Shown: positions 43,951 through 53,512 of the stretch, in pieces
How the letters are laid out: each line of letters starts with the position of its first letter
Position numbering within the stretch: the first letter of the stretch is position 1
NCBI GenBank assembly: GCA_021521415.1
Contig: JAIQDT010002844.1
Span: 62,001-126,000 of the forward strand
DNA from: Bidens hawaiensis
Lineage: Eukaryota; Streptophyta; Magnoliopsida; Asterales; Asteraceae
Direction of reading: 5' to 3'
Length of the DNA: 64,000 bases
Made by a program: the position numbers and the translations under genes
The notes under the pieces: model-generated
The model's input: only the letters and a program-made list of their open reading frames with translations
What the model was told of the DNA's origin: nothing
Database searches by the model: none

Positions 43951-45973
43951 TTTCAAAGATTGCTTCTTCACCGACCAAGCTGACTAAGAAGAGTGTTAAG
44001 TTCGTTTGGGGTACGGAACAGGAGGAGGCTTTTCTCGAGTTGAAGAACAGATTGACGCATGCCCCGATCTTAGCTTTACCTGATGGCACCGACGATTTGG
44101 TGGTGTATTCTGATGCCTCTTATCAGGGGCTTGGGTGTGTTTTGATGCAGCGAGGTCGAGTCATCGCTTATGCCTCACGACAATTGAAGCCTCACGATGC
44201 GAATTATCCTACCCACGATTTAGAACTGGCAGCGGTTGTGTTTGCGCTTAAGTTGTGGAGGCACTATTTGTACGGTGTTCCTTGCGTTATTTATACCGAT
44301 CATAAGAGCTTAAAGTATTTCTTCGAGCAAAAGGAACTGAATATGTGGCAGCATCGATGGTTGGAGTTGATTAAGGACTACGACCTGGAGATCATGTACC
44401 ATCCGGGTAAGGCTAACGTGGTGGCCGACGCGTTAAGCCGGAAGGAGAGACCAAAACCTATTCGTGTGAAATCCTACCAGCTTATTCTCAAACCTGACAT
44501 TTTGAAACAAATAGCCAACGCATAGAATGAAGCGTTGCAGGTGGAATGGATTATGCCAGAGCGTATTTGGGGTCAGGAAAAGTTGTTGGAAGACGTAGGT
44601 GATGGGGTGAAATATAAAGAGGGTCGTTTGTGGGTACCGAGGTATGGAGTATTCAGAGATAAAATTTTGGATGAGGCACACAAGTCGCGCTATTCTATTT
44701 ACCCGGGCGCGACCAAGATGTACCAAGACTTGAAGAAAAATTATTGGTGGCCTACAATGAAATTTGAGGTGGCTCAGTACGTGAGTAAGTGTTTGACGTG
44801 TCTACAGGTTAAGGCTGAGCATCAGAAGCCATTTGGGAAACTTCAGCCGTTGGAAATACCTGAGTGGAAATGGGAACATCATACTATGGATTTCGTGACT
44901 AAATTGCCTCGTACTCCTAGGGTTAATTATGACACCATTTGGGTAACCGGGGATAGACTGACCAAGAGCGCTCACTTCTTGCCGATTCGAGAGACTTTTA
45001 ATTCTGAGCAGCTAGCCGATGAGTTTATTCGTGAGATCGTCTCTAGGCATGGGGTGCCGGGTATCTATTGTTTCGGATAGGGATACGCGTTTCACCTACA
45101 GGTTTTGGAAAATGTTTCACGAGGAGATGGGTACCAAACTCCTCATCAGTACTGCCTATCACCTGCAGACGGATGGTCAGTCCGAGAGGACCATTCAGAC
45201 TCTCGAGGATATGTTGCGGGCTTGTGTTATCGACTTTGGTGGTAGTTGGTACCGTCACTTACCGTTGGTGGAGTTTTCGTATAATAACAGTTATCGCGCC
45301 ACGATTGGGATGCCACCATTTGAGATGTTGTATGGTAGGAGGTGTAGGACTCCCGTCTGTTAGGGTTCCATTGGTCAGAAATAGTTGGGTAGTTTGAAGG
45401 TGGTTGAGGCAACGACTGAGAAGCTCGATAAGATTAAGGCTTTTATGAAGGCCGCTCAGGATCGTCAAAAGTCCTACACGGATAAAAGGCGGAGGCCTAT
45501 TGTTTTTGGGGCTGGTGATAGAGTTATGCTAAAAGTTTTTCCTTGGAAGGGCACCATTCGTTTTCGTAAGAGGGGGAAGCTTAGTCCGAGGTTCATTGGT
45601 CCATTCCGTATATTGTCCCGTGTTGGTGAGATATCGTATAGACTGGAATTGCTCGATGAACTCGCGGGGATTCATGCTACTATCTACGTGTCCCATCTGA
45701 GGAAATGTTTAGCAGATGAAGATGCCCATGTGCCTCTTGATGACATTGAGCTTGATAGTAAATTGAACTACGTTTAATAACCTATCGCAATTCTTGACCT
45801 TCAGGAAAGGCGTTTGAGAAATAAAGTGGTTAGGAAGGTGAAGGTGCAATGGAGGCACCGTAGGGGTTCCGAGGCTACTTGGGAATCCGAATGCGAGATG
45901 ATGAAACTCTACCCGCAATTGTTCATGTCGCATCGGGATTTGGGGACGAATCCCATTATAAGGAGGGTGGACT
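43951..45973 (+). pseudogene. B2 pol remnant: RNase H, integrase, chromodomain
   Basis: RNase H is readable ([52 protein letters not shown]) to a TAG at 44,525. Integrase continues (CLTCLQVKAEHQKPFG, MDFVTKLPRTPRVNYDTIWV), slips at about 45,060, then [13 protein letters not shown] and [12 protein letters not shown] (His-Pro to His-Leu before Gln), a TAG at 45,361, and the C-terminal region. A TAA at about 45,775 precedes an otherwise intact chromodomain (PIAILDLQERRLRNKVVRKV, KVQWRHRRGSEATWESECEM) ending at RRVDL. The chromodomain reads recruitment marks on chromatin. This copy shows the order that is disturbed in B1. Confidence 0.88.
45957..45973 (+). other. B2 polypurine tract
   Basis: TAAGGAGGGTGGACT abuts the LTR start at 45,974. 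Confidence 0.8.
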
Positions 45974-47789
45974 TGTAACGCCCGTTAATTTCAGATAAGT
46001 GATTTAAAGCATGTAAAGTATATACATCTCTCGGGATTTATCCGACTTTCCTCGGAGGCTTTCTCGTCATCCCGGTACGTTAAATTCATTAAACCTTTCT
46101 TTCAAGTTGCTATATCCTTCAAATTGGAGGGGCAAGAGTGTAACATTTTATATTATAAGATAAACACTAAAACCCTTGCCCTCCTCTTGGCCGATCGGAC
46201 CATTGCAGCTGCCATAGGGCTCCCATTTTCGTTTTTGGAAGCCAATTCCAAGTGCCAAACTTCAATTCAAGGTTAGGTCTATGTTTCCCCATGTCTTTTA
46301 CACCTTAATTGATCATATTAACGCGCTTATTGGTTGTTAAGGTTGAGTTTTGATGATAACAGTTTGCTGACAGATTCGTATACGTTTATTGTAGGGTCTG
46401 TAACGTGATGATAATCCATTTTTTTTTGAACGATTCTTGATTCCACGATGTTCTACTTCGAGTCTAGTTTCCAGAAAGGTATAATACGTAATTTTTGGAC
46501 GAGATTTGAATGGTTTTTATGAATTTATAAAATTGAGTGTCAAAACTTATGCGGGATGACGGATTCTGGTCTGTCTTCCTGACGTCATAATCTTTTTTCG
46601 ACAGGTCCAAATTGGTTGGTTCTACTTCTGGAAGTTAGTATTTTGAGTTAGGAACCAACCCCAATTGGAATCATTTAATTTGGTTCTGTAATGAATTTTA
46701 TAAAAATAAAACTATTTTGTTGCGCACTAAAATAGCTGCACGTACCTTGCTGTGTTGGAGGAATTTTTATAATTTTTGTGTCCTATAGAAAAATATAATA
46801 AAAATATTTTTATAAACCTAAGACATTTATTAAAGTCTGGTAAAAATTTAATAATTTATTTCAAAGGTTATCCTATGTAATTAAATGCATCTTCGCATGC
46901 TAAAATCTACATGTTTTACTCGTTATTGATCGATAAGTTCGTTTTAGGCTTAACCGGTGGATGTTCAATTGTGTTCTTGTCGGAGCTGTTTGAAGTGAGT
47001 TTTTGCACCACAATCTTCCTAGGTATGTCCCGTATATCATACTCAAAGATCATGTTCTTAGGTGTTCGTTAAGTTGATCAACTAGTTGTAGTTTGATTGT
47101 TATGTTCGGTTGTCTAGAATTGTTGAGTTTAATGCGTTAATTGGTTGGATGACCAACAGAATCAGTTTGCATGGCCCTAGGGGAGTCCAAGGGCTGTGGG
47201 AAAATTATTTTTTGATGCTCGGGGCTGTTGTGGTTAGTGCTTCGTCAATCGAGTCGGCAGTGCGCGAAATTTCGTTTAAATGTTAAAGTAAGTGTTGTAA
47301 AAAGGAACCGTCAACCCTATCAACTAGGGTGACATAATTATGATGAATGAAAAGAGTTAAGCTGGAATTTGGTCCATTCGGGGCTGATTCGTTTAACAAA
47401 TGGTTTTAAGGTTTATTACACGCGCATTCGACCCGATTTGACTATCCTTGGGCCTTGGGCCAAGTTGTTGGGCCTTGGGCCAAGTATTGGGCCTTGGGCT
47501 AAGTGTTGGGCTTGTACGGCCCATTAGGCTAGAGTGTTCCTATAGTCTAGTTTAGTAACGCGTTATGTATAATTTACAGGCCCTTGCTTGTGATTTTGCC
47601 CTTAGGAACTTCCTAGCTCGTTGCAAGTATTAGATCGATCTCAGGTGAGTTAATGATGCCCCTTTTTACTCTTTTAAGTTTTGGGCTAGCATGCACACCT
47701 AAGTGTTTTTCTTACTTGATGAAATTTTTTGAATGGTTTTACATAGGCTTGCTAGTATTGGTAGGCCTTGGAATGTTATAGAATGTGTA

Positions 47790-47834
<45 letters not shown>

Positions 47835-48597
47835 TTAGAATGGCCAATATTTGGCGAATGTTGTAGTCTTCTCGACTACTGAATGTTGCGTATGCCTACC
47901 TTGTGTTTGTATGCGCCGAATGTTACGTGTTTGGGTTGTACGTTTGCTCGACCCTAAATGTTTGTAGTCGTTTCGACTACTGAATGTTGCGTATGCCTAC
48001 TTTGTGTTTGCATGCGCTGAATGTTACGTGTTTGGGTTGTACGTTTTCTCAGCCCTGAATGTTATTTATTGAATGTTATATGTATATGTATATATTGATA
48101 TATATAGGAATGCACGTATAGAGATGCTTATACGTAAGAATGACCATTTATCGAATGTGGTGACCTAATTGATGTATTTCCATTTACCGTTTTAAAACCG
48201 TTGGAATGATTATTTAAGAATTATGTTACTTATTTAAAACTTGAACTCACTCAGCTTAAGCTGACTTTGTGTGCATGTTAGTGTAAGTTTCAGGATTTGG
48301 AAGAGGATGCCTTATCGCTTGGACGTGCACGGAGCTACTTGGATGGTGAAGGGCATACTGGAAGGAAGAATTGTTATGAATATTTTATTTCAAGGAAACT
48401 TATAAAAGTTATATTTACTTTGGATTTTGGGCAAAATTCCCGGGTTTCGGGAACTTATTTCATTTTTCAAGTTTTCCGCAAAATTGATACTTTGATACAT
48501 TTTTTTTAATGGAAGAAACGGTTTTTAAGTTTATTTAATTTTACGAGTGTAATGAATGATTACCAACTGTGGGGTTCCCGGGGTTCGGGGCTTTACA
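45974..48597 (+). repeat. B2 3' LTR
   Basis: TGTAACGCCCGTTAATTT ... GGGGCTTTACA, 2,624 bp, a longer subtype than B1's. It holds a threefold 20-21 bp repeat (GGGCCTTGGGCCAAG, 47,447-47,508), a TA microsatellite (47,794-47,824) and a doubled set of hairpins (GTAGTCGTTTCGACTAC; GTATGCC...GCATGC) at 47,835-48,060. Confidence 0.92.
47645..48293 (+). promoter_or_regulatory. Leader intron-like module in the B2 LTR
   Basis: TCAG|GTGAGTTAATGATGCCCC at 47,645, the hairpin array with TGAATGTT spacers, AACTCAC (48,244-48,250, complementary to GTGAGTT), GCTGACTTT and TTTCAG|GA at 48,293. The span is 649 nt. Confidence 0.55.
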
Positions 48598-48974
48598 TCG
48601 GTAATCGGAAGACGAATAATCTTCTCGAAGCAAACGATTTCGGCACAGTGAGAGGACAACCAATCCATGCCTACTATGATGTCGAAACTTCCCAATTGCA
48701 TCGAAATGAGGTCGATTGAGAACTTGTGGCCATTAAGATTCATCTTGCAACTTCGAATAATGGAATCGATTGTCACGGATTTACCATTCGCTACTTCAAC
48801 AGTGTACGAGCTCTTAAGTTTAGACCGAGGTTTAGCAAGAAAGGACTCAAATTCAAAAGACACAAAACTCATATCGGCACCGGTATCAAATAAAATGGTT
48901 GCAAAGTGGTTGTTTACAAGAAACGTACCGTTCACCACATCGCCGTTTTGTTGCGCTTGGTGGGCATTCATCAT
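48598..48974 (-). pseudogene. A2 protease, cut by B2
   Basis: The frame reads QNGDVVNGTFLVNNHFATIL, then FDTGADMSFVS with the intact catalytic DTG, then [20 protein letters not shown], and runs into B2 after IIRLPITD. It is the best preserved A-family protease here and the reference used to judge the B1 gag-protease junction. Confidence 0.88.
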
Positions 48975-49897
48975 GAAAGCACGCCCACGGTTATCTTGAG
49001 GAGCTTGAACGGCTTAAGCGGCTTGACCCTCTCGAGGTACAAGTTCTTGAATAGCTAGCAGTGGTGGAACTTGATTAGCCAACAATTGAGGAACTTGTGG
49101 CGGAATCGCTTGGTAGGCTTGGTAAGCTTGGAGCTGAAATTACGGAGGAGGAGCCAGCCGAAGTGTATTCACGTTTGCGAGTCGTGGACACGCGTTGCGG
49201 AAGAGGTCAAGGTCGCCACAATTATAGCAAGCTCTCGTTTGGTTGATGGGTTGGACATATGGTACGGGTCGGGGATTCGGTGGAGCAGCCGGCGGGGGAG
49301 CCGCTATGGTGGTTTCACGACAAGTGGGACTAAGATGCCCGTAACGGTTGCAACGGGTGCACTGTCGGCAAGAGGCATAGGCGGGATGATGACGTTGGCA
49401 GGTGCTACAAAACGGGTGAGGTCCGCCATAGGGTTTCTTGAGAGGTGGTGCGGGATTGGCTTGGGGTTGGGGTTGTTGGGTTAGTGCATAGTTCTTGCGC
49501 TTCTTGTTGCGGTTTTGGGAGCAGTATGCGAGTTTGGATGATTCGGGTTTGGGTTCAGCAGCAGGTTTATCGACCGGTTTCTTGGATGATTTCAATGTCA
49601 AAGTCCCGGCTTTGACATGGTTATCGGTTAAGGTTGCGGCTAGGTTGATTGCGTCACAAAGTTCTTTTGGCAAACTACTTAAAACACTGTCTTGAATCTG
49701 CCTCGGTAGTCCCCCTAATGTACTTTTCGATGGCACGCGAGGCAGGGGTAACAAGATGCGGCACCAACACACTAAGTTCGTTGAAACGAGAGGTGTAAGC
49801 GGAGTGCTCGCCACCCTCTTGCTTAAGGTTCCAAAACTCAGCCTCCAAATTCATAAGCTCATTTGGAGGGCAGAACTATGAGATCCTTCAATGCGTT
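48975..49897 (-). pseudogene. A2 gag, nucleocapsid part
   Basis: The open frame 49,814-49,140 carries zinc-binding clusters CSTCQRHHPAYASC, CTRCNRYGHLSPTC and CYNCGDLDLFRNAC (the last without its His), with proline-rich linkers. Upstream, SSLPKELCDAINLAATLTDN matches chromovirus gag C-terminal capsid text. The frame links to 52,292 across the solo LTR. Small slips lie near 49,830 and 49,130. Confidence 0.85.
49893..49897. repeat. Target-site duplication GCGTT, left
   Basis: GCGTT before TGTAAGG; identical five bases at 52,287-52,291. Confidence 0.95.
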
Positions 49898-50155
49898 TGT
49901 AAGGCCCTGATCCCGGAACCCTACTTTAGCGTTGGATTTACTCATAAACATAATTCTAAAATCAGAGTTCATTAAAACTTTTCGTGGAATCATTAAAACT
50001 TCATGCATTACATTACATATCATCGAATATTGTCTTAACAAAAGTACACTTGTCTCAAAACATATCATATTAATTCATGACATTCCTTTCCAATATGCCA
50101 GTCTTCAAGTCCCTGCCACGTGCCATCCTCAAGCTATCTCCTTCAATCTATTTAC

Positions 50156-50231
50156 CTGCGTGCATACTAAAAGTCAGCTACGCTAAGTGAGTTCTAGTTA
50201 AGCAGGTAACATACATCTCATTCTCATTCTT

Positions 50232-50288
<57 letters not shown>

Positions 50289-50837
50289 AAGACACATATT
50301 ATATTCGCTCTTACGTTCTTACTTCCATACATTCATACTTCTTCTTACTTTAGTTATTTCATACGTACATATCGTTCTACGTTTTAAAGAGTCTTTCGCC
50401 CTATAACCTTCGCAGATATTATTAGGGTCTGCAACCCTTTCATTCTTCGCCTATATTATTAGGGTAGGAAACCCTTTCATTCTTCGCATATATTATTAGG
50501 GTATGCAACCCTTTCATTCTTCGCCTATATTATTAGGGTAGGCAACCCTTTATTCTTCGGATATATTATTAGGGTATGCAACCCTTTCATTCTTCAACTC
50601 TAAATATCATACATACCATTCATAAACTACACATATCGTATATACCTTTCTTTCATTAGCTATAACTGTTCTCATATACCTCTTCACACATACGTTTAAC
50701 TCTTTCTACACTAATTAGGTATATTTGTTAACATTCATACGGCATACACTTACCATTTAAGGTAAGTGTATTAACTAATCACATTGAGTATGCACACAGC
50801 CCCAAAACATAACACAGAAATGGGGCTAGAAACTCAC
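50156..50837 (-). promoter_or_regulatory. Leader intron-like module in LTR C
   Basis: On the minus strand: CCAA|GTGAGTTTC at 50,837, a CCCCA...TGGGG hairpin next to it (50,799-50,826), the 38-bp hairpin array, GAACTCAC (50,194-50,187), GCTGACTTT and CACGCAG|GTAA at 50,156. The span is 682 nt. Confidence 0.5.
50231..50285. repeat. CA/TA microsatellite
   Basis: (CA)n followed by (TA)n inside LTR C. A similar TA/CA run lies at 59,178-59,254 in LTR D and a CA run at 60,423-60,450 in LTR E. Confidence 0.9.
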
Positions 50838-52291
50838 TTGGGTCCTGTTTGTCTCGGAGTTAAGTGTGATGCCCTTCCTTATCTGTACATGGCTAACTGT
50901 GTAACAAGGGACGGGTATCAATTATCCATTTCAACTACTTCTTGCATCTAGGTGAATGAAACCCTCAACTAATGGGGGTCCGGGGGCAGTGCCCCTGGTA
51001 GCGGGGTCTAGGGGCGGCAGCCCCTAGAAGGGTCCAAGGGGCAGAGCCCCTGGCTGGGGTTGAGCGAAGTGAAATGCCTTCCTTTCTTTGTTTAACCATT
51101 TAAAAGCCAGTTTTCTTCGTGGCTCTTCCTCAGGACCTGATTTAACCCTTTCCAAGGGTTTTGGGTTGTATCAACTTTGTATACTTGCGTTTTATAAGGC
51201 CCGAACATCGCATTTTTACCATATAACACTCTCACGGGGTTATAACTTATCAAGTTCATGTTTTTCTTCCACCTTCCACCCCGATCTATCCTTCTATTGG
51301 TTTGAATGTCAAGACTAACCATAAAAAAACTTAACCTTTTAAACCAAAACCCACCTTTTTACTTCGGGTTTGGTTCAGATCGTAGATCTGGACGGGTTCT
51401 TGCTATTCATAAAAAAATTATTTTCATTAACAGTCCTTTAACAAAAACGCATCAGAAAATTAATCGGCTCACATTTTAATAACAACTTAAAAAATTTCGG
51501 CATAGGAGGAATTTCGCATAGAATTTCGCTTTGCATAACCTGTTTCGCTTCTCAAGGCTGCGCGAAGCGAAATACCTATTTCGCTTCTCATGGCAGAACG
51601 AAGCGAAATGACTATTTCGCTTCTCATGGCTGAGCGAAGCGAAACGCCTGTTTCGTTTCTCATGGCTGAGCGAAGCGAAATGCCTTCCTTTTTTTCGTTT
51701 TTATCATTTAAAAGCCATTTTTCTTCGTGGCTCTTCCTCGGGACCTAATTTAACCCTTTCCAAGGGTTCTGGGTTGTACCAACTTTGTATACTTGCGTTT
51801 TATAAGGCCCGAACATCGTATTTTTACCATATAACACTCTCGTGGGGTTATAACTTATCAAGTTCATGTTTTTCTTCCATCTTACACCCCGATCTATCGT
51901 TCTATCGGTTTGCATGTCAAGACTAACCATTAAAAAAACTTAACCTTTTAAACCAAAACCCACCTTTTTGCTTCGGGTTTGGTTCGGATCGTAGATTTGG
52001 AAGTGTTCTTGCTATTCGAAGGCACTTGAACTCCAAAATCTTCTTTACTTTTGCTTGGATCCGAATCCAAAATGCTAGAGAGAATGTGTATGTTTCTAGT
52101 GTGTGTGTGAAGTGTAAAAAATGGTGAAAGGATGGGGGATTGCCTTATATAGGGAGCCATGGGCCCCACCATCCACCTCCATTCCAATCTTATCCAAACA
52201 CAAACACGCACACAACCAAACTAACGACACACCGATAATAATAAAACTTTCCGTTATTTATTAATTCTCAAAATACGGATGTTACAGCGTT

Positions 52292-52641
52292 CCATGGCAA
52301 GGCCATGGCAGCTTTAGTACCGCGATTCGTCTTTTCCTTGACCCACCATGTAAGTGCGCCTTCCTCGGACATACGTGTAGCGAATTGGGTTCGCTTATCA
52401 TCAGGACATTCAATTTGGCACCTTGAGTTCCATTAAACTTGATAGGTTTGGCATCAGTAAAGTTCTTGTAGGTTACAACGGGAGCTGAAGGCGGGGGAGG
52501 AGGGTTAACGTTAGCCATGATGTTCTGGTGCATCTGGGTCATGATATTGGGGAGGACCGCTGTCAGGTGCTTGGTGATCTGGGAAGTTATTTTGTGGCTA
52601 GAGGTTCCAGATGATCGACACTTAAGGTTGTGGGAAGCCAT
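52292..52641 (-). pseudogene. A2 gag, N-terminal part
   Basis: ATG at 52,641 (MASHNLKCRSSGTSSHKIT), then VLPNIMTQMHQNIMANVNPP, a proline run, and TYKNFTDAKPIKFNGTQGAK, the usual start of the chromovirus capsid domain. A frameshift follows, and WPCHGTL-type text in the shifted frame reaches the solo LTR. It would form the capsid. Confidence 0.8.
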
Positions 52642-53497
52642 TCTGTGAACAAAGGTTTCGAAAATCGTGAGACTCGAAATAGTGCATGATATACATAAAG
52701 AAAATAAATCTTTTGTAAAGTTTGTTAAAATATGAAATCCATAAATATAATAAGTGTTGTGAGGAACTTAGAGTTTTCATGAACCACCATGGACTCTTGT
52801 GTTCCAACACAACATCGAAATTTCAAAAATAAATCGAACCAAAAGCTGCGTATTCATGTATCACCACGACTTGACAGACTTTCGGTTAGAACACATTGTA
52901 AAACATAGAGGGTCGGAGTCACACGTTGCATGAACCACCATGACTTGTGTGACATCCTAAGGGATGCAACCATATCCTTATCACAAAGAAGACATGATCA
53001 CGGTTGAAGACATAAAGTGGTGACTCGTATGGCGTTTGGTGTGGTATGTATTGGCCTAATAAGTTTCATGCCCTTCCCGAACTCTCCATGTAAGCAACCG
53101 GGTCCAGCTTCTGATTGGATATATGCGCATTGCTTATCCTTAGGTTTCATGAAACTTGGTGTCAAGAGTTCGGGAAACAAGCACGCCCCCCCTTCCAGTT
53201 ACTACATACCCGCCATGACGAATCATCTTTATGCAGAAAAATTATCGGAACATCCAAACGAAACTTGTTTGTAAATCCTTTGAAAATTTTGATTTTTAGG
53301 CCTAAGCCTTGGACTTGTGTGTGCTTTTGTGTACATGAGGCGTAAACGAATTAAGCAATATAGCAATAATAGTAAGTGCGTTCAAACAATCAAATAAAGG
53401 CCTATATAATTTTCTAATCATGCAACCTAAATAATTTAAACAATTAAGCTATAGCTAAACTAGAACACTACGTCTAATGCCCTATCTTATAGCCATG
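52642..53497 (-). other. A2 untranslated leader
   Basis: Between PBS and gag, no ORF of note. The phrase (A/C)ATGAACCACCATG(A/G)ACT recurs (about 52,780 and 52,930; similar at 52,856 and again far away at 62,456), a possible packaging or structural element. Confidence 0.45.
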
Positions 53498-53512
53498 GCT
53501 CTGATATCAATC
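53498..53512 (-). other. A2 primer binding site
   Basis: Minus strand next to the LTR: GATTGATATCAGAGCC. It is the initiator tRNA-Met complement TGGTATCAGAGC with one change (TGATATCAGAGC). Confidence 0.85.

Larger units (their letters stand above)
43950..48597 (+). mobile_element. Chromovirus B2, 5' truncated, inserted in A2
   Basis: It starts in the middle of pol ([15 protein letters not shown], matching B1 at 35,035) and runs through RNase H, integrase and chromodomain to a PPT and a complete 3' LTR that ends CTTTACA exactly where A2 sequence starts. The right border is therefore a true element end, whereas the left border is a break. Confidence 0.9.
49898..52286 (-). repeat. Solo LTR, family C
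   Basis: TGTAAGGCCCTGATCCCGG ... ATACGGATGTTACA, 2,389 bp, with target duplication GCGTT on both sides and no internal region. It sits within A2 gag. It contains a five-unit 38-bp array (50,409-50,595; TATTATTAGGGTATGCAACCC), a GC-rich palindrome cluster (50,970-51,062), four TTTCGCTTC/GAAGCGAAA units (51,530-51,690) and a 340-bp direct duplication (51,070-51,415 and 51,679-52,025). Confidence 0.95.

Noticed and set aside
43949..48597. B2 as an intact insertion with 5' LTR
   Set aside because: The left border lies in the middle of pol and there is no LTR or target duplication there.
50409..50595. Five regular 38-bp units that could suggest a CRISPR array
   Set aside because: The units are direct tandem copies without spacers inside a plant LTR.
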